A DNA stretch of 64,000 nt, from assembly GCA_002256385.1 (NCBI GenBank), contig NKJD01000017.1, positions 1-64,000 of the forward strand, given 5' to 3'. The DNA comes from Flavobacterium sp. BFFFF2. Lineage in GTDB: Bacteria; Bacteroidota; Bacteroidia; Flavobacteriales; Flavobacteriaceae. Of the stretch, positions 1 to 7,637 are shown piece by piece; positions within the stretch are counted from its first letter, which is position 1; each line of letters starts with the position of its first letter. The notes under the pieces were generated by a model. That model saw only the letters and a list, made by a program, of their open reading frames with translations. It had not been told where the DNA came from and did not search any database. Both the position numbers and the translations under genes were made by a program.

Positions 1-2
1 TA

Positions 3-677
3 AGCCAATTGCCTGGTGGGGTGAATTACAACACCACATATAGTATTCGAGTAGCGGTAAAATACAATGGCGCTTATGGAAACTATGGCTCAGTATGTCA
101 GATAACGACTCCTACAGCTACTTTTGCCACTACGCGTTTAAATACCGTTCATTGCGGCACCACTTTAACCAGCAAATGGAATGTGTTGTACTGTGGACAA
201 GTAATCGGGGCTACGGCATACCGATTTACACTTACCAACGGAACAACCAGCTTAAGCACCACAAACACCACCAACAGCATGCAATTGGGCAATGTAGTGG
301 GTTATACATTAAACACAACCTACAACGTAACGGTGGCTGTTCAAATTAGTGGCGGTTGGGGCAACGAAGGCCCAGCATGTGCCATTACTTCGCCAGCAAC
401 CAATGCCCGATTGGTTACAGAAAGTGATCAAGCATTCAGTGTCTTGGCTATTCCAAATCCGTTTACGGCTGATTTTGTGCTCATGCCAAAAGGATCGAGC
501 AAAAGCCCTATTCAAGCACAAGTGTTTGACATGATAGGTCGTTTGGTGGAAACCATAAGCACCCAATGGAATACCTTACAAGATTTAAATATTGGAATTA
601 ATTACGCCTCGGGTGTCTACAACGTTGCCGTTACGCAAGACGAAAACACCCAAATTGTGCGTGTAGTGAAACGATAA
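3..677 (+). CDS. Secreted repeat protein, C-terminal part, T9SS type A sorting domain (5' truncated)
   Basis: The reading frame is open to the left window edge, so this is only the last ~225 residues of a larger protein. Two copies of a fibronectin-III-like segment are visible, each with the pattern NTTYxxxVAVxxxGxxGxxGxxC followed by IT(T/S)P. The last ~80 residues look like a type A T9SS sorting domain: a start resembling AIPNPF, a middle with VFDMIGRLVE, then YASGVYNVAV and a basic end VRVVKR. Such domains direct export across the outer membrane through the type IX system and are then cleaved. The protein is therefore probably cell-surface or secreted. Its catalytic or binding part lies outside the window, so its function is unknown. 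A strong terminator follows. Confidence 0.85.
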   Translation, partial: SQLPGGVNYNTTYSIRVAVKYNGAYGNYGSVCQITTPTATFATTRLNTVHCGTTLTSKWNVLYCGQVIGATAYRFTLTNGTTSLSTTNTTNSMQLGNVVGYTLNTTYNVTVAVQISGGWGNEGPACAITSPATNARLVTESDQAFSVLAIPNPFTADFVLMPKGSSKSPIQAQVFDMIGRLVETISTQWNTLQDLNIGINYASGVYNVAVTQDENTQIVRVVKR

Positions 678-703
678 TAATTTCTGTAGTACCAAACAAA
701 AAA

Positions 704-729
704 CCCTCCAAACACTGGAGGGTTTTTTT
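704..729 (+). terminator. Rho-independent terminator of the T9SS protein gene
   Basis: A perfect 7-bp stem (CCCTCCA / TGGAGGG) with a 5-nt loop is followed by seven Ts, 26 bases after the stop codon. It marks the end of the upstream transcription unit, just before the AT-rich island. Confidence 0.9.
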
Positions 730-820
730 GGTTCCAACAACATTAGCATTTCCTCTTTCTCCGCCACTTAGAAAATCTAACAATTGATTATCAATTAGTT
801 ATTGTTTTGTATTTGCTGAT

Positions 821-842
821 TATCCCCGCAATATCCCCGCAA
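821..842. repeat. Tandem 11-bp repeat near the presumed left end of the island
   Basis: TATCCCCGCAA occurs twice, head to tail. It is GC-rich against its AT-rich surroundings, and the 243 bases of noncoding DNA around it hold no supported gene. A small inverted repeat (TTGAT-T-ATCAA) lies just upstream near 785. It could be part of an attachment region or a recombinase binding site; this is inference from position only. Confidence 0.5.
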
Positions 843-972
843 TATTTATGTTTTTAATCTCATAGTTCTGATTTTTCTAATAGACTAAAGTAGAAAAAAG
901 AGAATGTATTAAGATTTCAAAACATCAATTTATGAGTTAATTAAATTGGAGATTTTATTTAGAAAGGGTTTT

Positions 973-1263
973 TTAAGCCCTTTTTACTTTTAAAAGAACC
1001 AAACTATTTAGTACATCTGCTTTCTTGTAATATCGTCTATTACCTATTCCGTAACAGTCTATTTTACCTTTGTTTGTCCAACTCCAAAGGGTGCTACTAT
1101 CAATTTTTAAAAAATCAATAGTTTCTTGTCTTGACAATAAAATTTCGGAATCTTTTTCTTGAAGTTTTTTTCTGACTTCTAAAAGTTCTTCCTTAATAAC
1201 TTCTTTGATTATTTGTTTTAGTTCGTCAGGCGTGATACAGTGTAATAATATTGATTTTTCCAT
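973..1263 (-). CDS. Helix-turn-helix (excisionase-like) protein
   Basis: This 96-residue protein has a charged, helical N-terminal half (residues ~12-40, rich in Lys/Glu, possibly coiled coil). It is followed by an HTH_17/MerR-like domain: LLSRQETIDFLKIDSSTLW, then a basic wing with GNRRYYKK. This architecture is common for small Bacteroidota DNA-binding proteins on integrative elements, where related proteins act as excisionases or regulators. It stands alone, divergent from hsdM, with ~150 bp of very AT-rich DNA between the two genes. It may regulate the RM operon or belong to the mobility module; the sequence does not decide between these. Confidence 0.75.
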   Translation of the reverse strand: MEKSILLHCITPDELKQIIKEVIKEELLEVRKKLQEKDSEILLSRQETIDFLKIDSSTLWSWTNKGKIDCYGIGNRRYYKKADVLNSLVLLKVKRA

Positions 1264-1389
1264 AGTAAAAAGGGTTTAAGAAGTTGTTTTTTTAGTAAAA
1301 AAGACCAAATATTAAAATTAATAATTATTCTATATAATTTTAATTATTATAAATATATTTTCTTACAAAAATTTTCACTTGAAATTACC

Positions 1390-1397
1390 TATTTTTG
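1390..1397 (+). promoter_or_regulatory. Candidate -7 element for the hsd operon
   Basis: TATTTTTG matches the Bacteroidota -7 consensus TAnnTTTG and sits 19 bases before the hsdM ATG. No TTG lies at the usual 19-20 base spacing upstream, so the call is weak. The surrounding 100 bases are almost pure A/T. Confidence 0.35.
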
Positions 1398-1416
1398 CTT
1401 TTACCAAGAAATTAAT

Positions 1417-3450
1417 ATGACAGCCGAACAACTCAAGCAATTAGAAGCCCGTCTTTGGAAAACCGCAGACGATTTACGAGCCAATAGTAAACTTACCGCA
1501 TCAGAATATAGTTTCCCTGTATTGGGGCTTATCTTTCTTCGCCAAGCTTACAACCGATTTATTATAGCCAAACAACAAATCGAGAAGTCACTGCCTGTAC
1601 ATCCTACACGTGGTGTGCGACCAATTGAAAAAAATGACTTCCTAACTGCCAAAGCCATTTTCTTAAATGAAACGGCACAATGGACTACCATAGCCAACCT
1701 TCCTGATAGTGCCGATTTAGGCGAATATATCAATGAAGCAATGCGAAATATTGAGAGCGAATATGACAACCTTTTAGGTGTTTTACCTAAAGAATACAAC
1801 CTTTTTGATAAAGACCTCTTACAACGCCTTATTCGTGTTTTTAATGATGAATCTTTAAATGATGTTTCAGGCGATGTTTTCGGAAGAATCTATGAGTTTT
1901 TCTTGAACAAGTTCGCAATGATAGGCGCTCAAGAAGGAGGCGAATTTTTTACTCCGCCCTCATTGGTAAACACGATTGTAAAAATCATTCAACCCAATCA
2001 CGGAATTGTTGCCGATATTGCCGTAGGTTCAGCAGGGATGTTTGTACAAACGGCTCATTTTATTGAAGAGGAAGAAGGTGTTGACCCATCCAATAAAGTG
2101 ACGTTCTACGGACAAGAGAAAGCCGATACCAACACCCGATTAGCCAAAATGAATATGGCAATTCACGGATTGGAAGGAAGCATCTTGCAAGGAAATACCT
2201 TTTATGAAGACAAACACGACTTGGTAGGAAAATGTGATTTTATAATGGCTAATCCACCTTTTAATGTGGATGGTGTAGATAAAAGCAAAGACAGCGTGAA
2301 GAAAGACCCACGTTTGTCTTTTGGCTTACCCAAAAACGATAACGGTAACTATCTTTGGATTCAATATTTTTATTCCTTGCTGAACGAAACAGGAAGAGCA
2401 GGTTTTGTTATGGCTTCTTCGGCTTCGGATGCAGGACATTCAGAAAAAGACATTCGCCAAAAATTAGTGGAAACAGGAGCGGTAGATGTTATGGTTTCTA
2501 TTGGAACTAAATTCTTCTATACACGTTCATTACCTTGTACGCTTTGGTTCTTTGATAGAGAAAAAGAAAAAGACGCTCACAGAGCCAATCAAACCTTGAT
2601 GCTTGACCTTAGAGACGTTTATCGAAAAGTATCTTCTAATTTACACGATTTCACGCCCGAGCAGTTAGCCAACATTCAAGCCATTGTAGGCTTGTATAGA
2701 GGCAAACGAGAAGTGTTTGACAAAACGGTTTTGCATTACTATAATACCATAAACGAAAACATACTAATTGTCAACAAAAAAGCGTCTAGTCTTTGCGATG
2801 TTTTTTACAAACAGTTAAGAGTTTCCGTTGAAAAAATAGTATCAAAAGAAGTTGGTAATCTTTGGTTAAGCACCATTGATTTAGACGATGCCCTTTGGAC
2901 AAAAGAGTTGGTCGAAATATACTCAGAATACCAATTGATTTATTCTAAAGACAAAAACATTGAAGTTCTTTCTAAAGATATTGTCGACCAACTAAAAATG
3001 GCTAAAAAAGGTTTTAATAATCTTTTAAAGTCAATAAACACTTTCATTAAAGAGGCAGGAAAAGATGCAGATTTGCGCAAACAAAAAGAGTGGAAAACGG
3101 ACGTGTTGGATAAATTGAAAAAAATGGAATTGGATTATGAAAAATACGCTAAAACCATTGATATAATATTATACTTCAACAAAGAAGCCAATTGGTTAAT
3201 AAGCCGTTTCCCAAAAAGCGAATATGAAGACATTGCAGGTTTATGTAAAGTAGTTACAAAAGAAGAAATTGCTACTAATGATTTCAGCCTAACCGCAGGA
3301 CGCTATGTAGGCGTTGCACCTCAAATTGATGAAGATTTTGATTACGAAGAACGAATGGGGGAAATAAAAGTAGAACTTCAAAGTTTGAATGAAGAAGCCA
3401 TTACACTTGCCGAACAAATACAATTGAATTTAACCGAATTAGGGCTATGA
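1417..3450 (+). CDS. hsdM: Type I restriction-modification DNA methyltransferase subunit (HsdM)
   Basis: The protein has 677 residues. The N-terminal helical HsdM domain (residues ~5-130) is followed by an N6-adenine methyltransferase fold. FFTPPSLV lies near residue 180, the S-adenosylmethionine motif DIAVGSAGMF near 200, and the catalytic motif ANPPF near 279-283. With HsdS it would methylate adenines in a bipartite target, and with HsdR it forms the restriction complex. The C-terminal ~250 residues are a helical region rich in Lys/Glu that probably contacts HsdS. The gene overlaps the next gene by 4 bases (ATGA), indicating translational coupling. The C-terminal sequence ELGL is repeated at the end of the next gene's product. 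Confidence 0.95.
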   Translation: MTAEQLKQLEARLWKTADDLRANSKLTASEYSFPVLGLIFLRQAYNRFIIAKQQIEKSLPVHPTRGVRPIEKNDFLTAKAIFLNETAQWTTIANLPDSADLGEYINEAMRNIESEYDNLLGVLPKEYNLFDKDLLQRLIRVFNDESLNDVSGDVFGRIYEFFLNKFAMIGAQEGGEFFTPPSLVNTIVKIIQPNHGIVADIAVGSAGMFVQTAHFIEEEEGVDPSNKVTFYGQEKADTNTRLAKMNMAIHGLEGSILQGNTFYEDKHDLVGKCDFIMANPPFNVDGVDKSKDSVKKDPRLSFGLPKNDNGNYLWIQYFYSLLNETGRAGFVMASSASDAGHSEKDIRQKLVETGAVDVMVSIGTKFFYTRSLPCTLWFFDREKEKDAHRANQTLMLDLRDVYRKVSSNLHDFTPEQLANIQAIVGLYRGKREVFDKTVLHYYNTINENILIVNKKASSLCDVFYKQLRVSVEKIVSKEVGNLWLSTIDLDDALWTKELVEIYSEYQLIYSKDKNIEVLSKDIVDQLKMAKKGFNNLLKSINTFIKEAGKDADLRKQKEWKTDVLDKLKKMELDYEKYAKTIDIILYFNKEANWLISRFPKSEYEDIAGLCKVVTKEEIATNDFSLTAGRYVGVAPQIDEDFDYEERMGEIKVELQSLNEEAITLAEQIQLNLTELGL

Positions 3451-4634
3451 GTAACGAATTAAACATCTATTCTGACTTATTAGTTGGTATTAAAAACCGT
3501 GTGCGACAAGGGCAAATAAAAGCCTATTTAGCAGTTAATACAGAACTTTTGGCAACCTATTGGGATATTGGCAAAATGATACACGAACGCCAACAACTAG
3601 AAGGTTGGGGAAAAGGTGTGATTCCTCGTTTGGCGATTGACTTAAAAAACGAATTGAGCGAGGTAAAAGGATTTTCGGAAAGGAATATCAATTATATGCT
3701 CAAGTTTTATCAAGAATATCAATCACTTACAATTTGGAAACTGCCCGTTTCCAAATTAAAAAATGATGAAACTTCAATTTCGCAACTGCCCGTTGCAAAA
3801 TTAGAAAAGGATATAAATACAATTTTGCCACTACCTGTGGCAAAATTAGAAACAGACGAAAACTCAATTTCGCCACTGCCAGTGTCGGAATTAGAAAACA
3901 TTGATGAACAGCTATTTAGCAAAGTAAGTTGGTCGCATCATATTATTTTGATGCAAAAAATAAAAGACCTGCCCACTCGATATTGGTATATGCAACAAGT
4001 GGTGGAACAAGGATGGAGCAGAGATACCTTGATTGCTCAAATAAAAAGCAACGTGCACGAACGACAAGGAACATTAGTGCATAATTTTGATGCTACCTTG
4101 CCTGATATTCACTCGCAATGGGCGAAAAGCGTGTTCAAAGACCCGTATATTTTTGATTTTACCACTTTGGCAACTGAATTTTCAGAACGAGAATTGGAAG
4201 TAGCCCTCACTAAAAACGTAGAGAAATTTTTGGTAGAACTCGGAGCAGGATTTGCCTTTGTGGGCAGACAATACCGTTTAGAAATAAGCGACAAAGACGT
4301 TTACCTCGATTTGCTTTTTTACCACCTAAAAACCCGTTGCTTTATAGTAATAGACCTGAAAAAAGGAGATTTCTTGCCTGAATATGCAGGGAAAATGAAC
4401 TTTTATTGCTCTGCGGTAGATGAACTATTGAAACACGAAACCGACCAACCCACCGTAGGCTTGATACTGTGTCAAGGAAAAGACAAAGTTTTTGCCGAAT
4501 ACACCTTACGTGGAATGACAAAACCCATTGGCATCTCAGAATACGAATTGACCCGTATTTTGCCCGACAACCTCAAAGGCAGTTTGCCAAGCGTTGAAGA
4601 AATTGAAAATAACCTTAATGAATTAGGGTTATGA
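3447..4634 (+). CDS. DUF1016 / YhcG-family PDDEXK nuclease embedded in the hsd operon
   Basis: The 395-residue product has the N-terminal DUF1016 domain (residues ~8-95; YWDIGKMI, GWGKGVIPRLAIDL, FSERNINYM). A repeat insert follows at ~96-155, then the conserved segment SWSHHIILMQKIKD with RYWYMQQVVEQGWSRDTL. The C-terminal PDDEXK nuclease-like domain contains VYLDLLFYH and CFIVIDLKKG. Family members are often found with type I RM systems and mobile DNA, but their biochemical role is not settled. The gene overlaps hsdM and hsdS by 4 bases at both ends, so it is translated as part of the operon. A 17-bp near-identical junction (GAATTAGGG, C or T, TATGAGT) flanks it at 3436-3452 and 4620-4636, as if it had been inserted as a cassette. 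Confidence 0.9.
   Translation: MSNELNIYSDLLVGIKNRVRQGQIKAYLAVNTELLATYWDIGKMIHERQQLEGWGKGVIPRLAIDLKNELSEVKGFSERNINYMLKFYQEYQSLTIWKLPVSKLKNDETSISQLPVAKLEKDINTILPLPVAKLETDENSISPLPVSELENIDEQLFSKVSWSHHIILMQKIKDLPTRYWYMQQVVEQGWSRDTLIAQIKSNVHERQGTLVHNFDATLPDIHSQWAKSVFKDPYIFDFTTLATEFSERELEVALTKNVEKFLVELGAGFAFVGRQYRLEISDKDVYLDLLFYHLKTRCFIVIDLKKGDFLPEYAGKMNFYCSAVDELLKHETDQPTVGLILCQGKDKVFAEYTLRGMTKPIGISEYELTRILPDNLKGSLPSVEEIENNLNELGL
3731..3892 (+). repeat. Four in-frame 27-nt hairpins, period 45 bp, inside the DUF1016 gene
   Basis: Units start at 3731, 3776, 3821 and 3866. Each has an 11-nt arm beginning AATTT, a 5-nt loop (TGCCC, TGCCC, TACCT, TGCCA) and an 11-nt complementary arm. Inner arm bases change together: GGAAAC pairs with GTTTCC in unit 1, and TGCCAC with GTGGCA in unit 3. 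Units 1 and 3 pair perfectly, unit 2 has one mismatch, and unit 4 has one mismatch plus one G-T pair. Each unit encodes a nine-residue module I-x-x-L-P-V-x-K/E-L. Eighteen bases separate successive units. Confidence 0.9.
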
Positions 4635-5860
4635 GTTTGGATATTGAAAAAATAGGTGATGTATGCAATGTTGGTGACGGAGCACACGCAAGTATAAAAA
4701 GAACTCTAAATGGTATTCCATATTATACTTCTAAAAATTTCAAAATTGAAGGAATAGATTTGAGTAAAGTAGATTATATTTCAGAAGAAGATTTTAAAAA
4801 ACATTTCCGAAGCAACTCAAATGCTATAACAAAACCCATAAAAGATGATATTTTATTAAGTATTATTGGCTCAATTGGAGCACCACACCTTGTAAAAGAT
4901 GAAGATGATTTTGGGTTATCAAGTAGTGTTTCTATATTAAGACCTAACGTTTCAAAAATTGAACCCCAATTTTTATATTATTGGATAAAATCAGATGACT
5001 TTCAAAATGCAGTTCATCAAATTAAAAGTGGTGTAGCACAAAGTTTTTTAAGTCTTTCTATGATAAAACAACTTCCTGTTATTTACCCAAAATCACTTGA
5101 AACACAAAAACGCATTGCTTCCATACTTTCAAATTACGATGATTTAATAGAAAACAACCTTAAACGCATTAAGTTATTAGAAGAAACAGCACAAAATATT
5201 TACAAAGAATGGTTTGTAAATTTCCGTTTCCCAAATTATGAACATACGGCGTTTGATGCGGAAAGTGGGTTGCCTGTAGGGTGGGAGATGAAGAAAATGA
5301 TTGAATTAATGAATATAAGTGGAGGAGGTACTCCATCAACAAAAATTCCAAATTATTGGGATGGCGAAGTTATTTGGTTTTCACCAACTGATTTAGGAAA
5401 GAATTCATCGTTAATGCTACTCGACAGTTCAAAAAAAATCACACGTGAGGGATTAGCTAAATCTTCAGCAAAACTCTTGCCTCCAATGACGATTTTAATG
5501 TCAAGTCGAGCAACAATAGGTTTGTTTGGTATGATTAATAAGGAATGCTCAACAAATCAAGGATTTATAAATATAATTCCAAATGAAATTTTTTATAGGT
5601 ATTATATACTTCAAAATTTAATTGGTAGAAAAAATGAAATCATAGGAAAAGCAACAGGAACAACTTTCAAAGAAATTTCAAAAGGAGTATTTAACACTAT
5701 GACCATTATGAAACCAAAATCAGATGTTGTTAAACTCTATTTTGATTTTGCCGATTCTATATTCAAACAAATTGAGATTATTGAAATACAAAACCAAAAA
5801 CTCAAAGAAGCACGAGATATACTCTTGCCACGATTGATGAATAGAACGATAGAGGTGTAA
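4631..5860 (+). CDS. hsdS: Type I restriction-modification specificity subunit (HsdS)
   Basis: The 409-residue product has the classic two-part layout. Target recognition domain 1 covers residues ~1-160. It is followed by a conserved helical spacer (QKRIASILSNYDDLIENNLK, then EWFVNFRFP). Target recognition domain 2 covers ~215-375, with a second helical spacer at the C-terminus (QNQKLKEARDILLPRLM). The two domains each read one half of a bipartite DNA target, so the target cannot be predicted from sequence alone. The gene is coupled to the DUF1016 gene by a 4-base overlap. It ends the first block of the operon; 149 bases of regulatory-looking DNA follow before the next gene. Confidence 0.95.
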   Translation: MSLDIEKIGDVCNVGDGAHASIKRTLNGIPYYTSKNFKIEGIDLSKVDYISEEDFKKHFRSNSNAITKPIKDDILLSIIGSIGAPHLVKDEDDFGLSSSVSILRPNVSKIEPQFLYYWIKSDDFQNAVHQIKSGVAQSFLSLSMIKQLPVIYPKSLETQKRIASILSNYDDLIENNLKRIKLLEETAQNIYKEWFVNFRFPNYEHTAFDAESGLPVGWEMKKMIELMNISGGGTPSTKIPNYWDGEVIWFSPTDLGKNSSLMLLDSSKKITREGLAKSSAKLLPPMTILMSSRATIGLFGMINKECSTNQGFINIIPNEIFYRYYILQNLIGRKNEIIGKATGTTFKEISKGVFNTMTIMKPKSDVVKLYFDFADSIFKQIEIIEIQNQKLKEARDILLPRLMNRTIEV

Positions 5861-5866
5861 ATTTTC

Positions 5867-5916
5867 AGGGTATAAGCTGATAAAAAATAATTATTTTAAG
5901 GGTATAAGCTGATAAA
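5867..5916 (+). repeat. Two 18-bp direct repeats upstream of the mobile mystery protein A gene
   Basis: AGGGTATAAGCTGATAAA is present at 5867-5884 and 5899-5916, giving a period of 32 bp, about three helical turns. The repeats lie between the hsdS stop and the promoter of the next gene. The spacing on one DNA face suggests protein binding sites, perhaps for the HTH protein encoded downstream. This is inferred only from position and repetition. Confidence 0.7.
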
Positions 5917-5927
5917 TATTTTTATTT

Positions 5928-6002
5928 TTAAAGCTATAGATTTAAAATAAATTTGTATTATTCAAGTTATAGCTTTAAATTTGCACTATTATTTTAAAGC
6001 TA
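5928..6002 (+). promoter_or_regulatory. Promoter with overlapping palindromic operator
   Basis: A good Bacteroidota promoter is visible: TTG at 5953-5955, a 20-base spacer and TAAATTTG (TAnnTTTG) at 5976-5983. TTAAAGCTATA at 5928-5938 has its exact inverted copy TATAGCTTTAA at 5968-5978, overlapping the -7 element. A third half-site, TTAAAGCTA, sits at 5994-6002, just before the ATG at 6010. This arrangement is typical of autorepression. The natural candidate repressor is the HTH protein encoded immediately downstream, but that link is inference. Confidence 0.65.
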
Positions 6003-6009
6003 AAGATTG

Positions 6010-6474
6010 ATGAAAAGCACAAAACAACAATTAGTATTAGACCAAACCGACAAAAAATTGGTTTTGTTTCAGCCTTTAAAAACGGTTGTTATTCCACCTA
6101 AAGGTTGGGTAAATACGATGCGTACTGCTTTGAAAATGTCATTGCGACAGCTGGGAAATAGAATGAGTTTCTCGGCTCAAAATATCAAGCAAATAGAAGA
6201 ACGAGAAGTGAATGGTACAATTTCTATTAATTCGTTGCGAGAAGTTGCTAATGCTATGGATATGCAGTTGGTGTATGGTTTTGTTTCTAAACACGAATCG
6301 TTAGAACAAATGATAGAAAAACGTGCCAAAGAATTAGCCACCGAGATAGTTATGCGAACTAACAATACAATGACGTTGGAAGACCAACAAAATTCAAAGG
6401 AACGCATAGAAAAAGCCATTGTTCAAAAAACAAATGAGATAAAAAGTGAAATGCCCCGATATTTGTGGGATTAA
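6010..6474 (+). CDS. Mobile mystery protein A-like HTH regulator (no partner B)
   Basis: The product has ~154 residues. An Xre-like HTH lies at residues ~35-90 (PPKGWVNTMRTALKMSLRQL, then SAQNIKQIEEREVNGTISI and LREVANAMDMQLVYGFV). A helical segment with EQMIEKRAKELATEIVMRT follows, and the protein ends in PRYLWD. These features recall the 'mobile mystery protein A' family, which is usually encoded directly upstream of a Fic-domain protein B. Here no Fic gene follows; a broken DUF1016 gene does. ATG 6010 is chosen over the TTG at 6007. Promoter and operator-like repeats directly upstream suggest autoregulation. It lies between hsdS and hsdR, a location seen for such pairs in Bacteroidota RM loci. 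Confidence 0.75.
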   Translation: MKSTKQQLVLDQTDKKLVLFQPLKTVVIPPKGWVNTMRTALKMSLRQLGNRMSFSAQNIKQIEEREVNGTISINSLREVANAMDMQLVYGFVSKHESLEQMIEKRAKELATEIVMRTNNTMTLEDQQNSKERIEKAIVQKTNEIKSEMPRYLWD

Positions 6475-6493
6475 CATAGCTAAAAACAGAAAA

Positions 6494-7636
6494 ATGAATT
6501 TTGACAAATTAGTTTCCGAAATACAGCACACTACAAGCCATTTTCGCCAAAATGCGATTAAGGCAGTAAACATAAACCTAACACTTCGCAATTGGATTGT
6601 GGGATTTTATATAGTCGAATTTGAACAAAACGGAGAAGATAGAGCCATTTATGGAAGCCAATTGTTGCAAAAATTAGCGGTTACCATTGATGAAAAAGGG
6701 CTGACTGCTCCAGAATTATCTCGATGCCGACAATTTTATTCCATTTACCCTCAAATTCTTGGGACAGTGACCCAAGAATTCAAATCAATCGTTTCCTCTT
6801 CAATTCTTGGGATGCTGTCCCAAAAATCACAATTGAAACAAAACGATGAAAAAGAATCAATTGTATTAAGTAAAATGCTGACTGGCGAATTGGAAATATG
6901 AGAAAACAAAGCCTATTTAGAAACGCTTCTAGTATCAACATCATACAGCCATTTTGTAGAATTAATAAAAATAGATGACCTCACAAAACGGAAGTTCTAT
7001 GAACTATTGATTCTAAAAACAACACCATCAGTAAAAGAATTGCAAAGACAAATAAACACACTAACATTTGAACGTTTGGGGCTTACAAAAGACAAAACGA
7101 TTGGTTTTAAAGAACTTCAAAGAAAAATAATTCCACAAAAGAACGAAGACATTGTAAAATCTCATTATTTTTTTGAATTTCTAAATCTAAAAAACACCCA
7201 TATAGTTGAAGAAACCGACTTAGAAGAAGCTCTTATTACACATCTTCAACAATTTATGATAGAATTAGGTAATGGGTTTTGTTTTGAAGCAAGACAAAAA
7301 AGAATTCTAATTGGCGACGAATACTATTTTATAGATTTAGTATTTTACCATCGCATATTGAAATGCCATATTTTAGTAGAATTAAAAACAGAAAAGGCAA
7401 ATCACGAACATATAGGACAATTGAAAACATACATTAACTACTATAAAAAGGAAATATCGTTAGCATCAGATAATCCACCAATGGGAATTCTTTTGGTTAC
7501 CGACCATAACAAAGCATTGGTAGAATATGCCGTAGCAGATTCCGATAAAGATTTATTTGTAAGTCAGTACGAATTACAATTACCTGATAAAGAAAAATTG
7601 ATTTTGTTTATAGAAAACGAATTAAAGAATTTATAA
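6494..7636 (+). pseudogene. Second DUF1016/YhcG-family nuclease gene, interrupted by an in-frame TGA
   Basis: One reading frame runs from ATG 6494 to TAA 7634-7636 with a single stop (TGA, 6899-6901). The first part (135 residues) is the N-terminal DUF1016 domain (LTLRNWIVGFYIVEFEQ, ELSRCRQFYSIYPQ). Directly after the stop the same frame continues with ENKAYLETLLVSTSYSHFVE, which is the conserved middle of the family. The PDDEXK-like part follows (YYFIDLVFYH and HILVELKTEK). No frameshift is needed to join the halves. The fragment starting at an internal codon near 7007 would lack the N-terminal domain. It may be a recent pseudogene, a sequencing error or a read-through product. It also carries two hairpin units like those in the upstream paralogue. 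Confidence 0.85.
6754..6828 (+). repeat. Two 27-nt hairpins in the second DUF1016 gene
   Basis: Unit A (6754-6780) has arms AATTCTTGGGA and ACCCAAGAATT around CAGTG, with ten of eleven positions paired. Unit B (6802-6828) has arms AATTCTTGGGA and TCCCAAAAATC around TGCTG, with nine of eleven paired. The period is 48 bp. The geometry (11-5-11), the AATT ends and the reading phase (nine residues beginning with Ile) match the array in the upstream DUF1016 gene, and both sit at the same place in the protein. Confidence 0.85.
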
Positions 7637-7637
7637 C

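Noticed and set aside
3731..3892. CRISPR-like array (45-bp period)
   Set aside because: The repeats are in frame inside a gene, the spacers are only 18 bp and resemble each other, and no cas genes are present.
6446..6493. Earlier start of the second DUF1016 gene, overlapping mobile mystery protein A
   Set aside because: The ATG at 6494 fits the family N-terminus; the extra 16 residues come from the other frame of the upstream gene.
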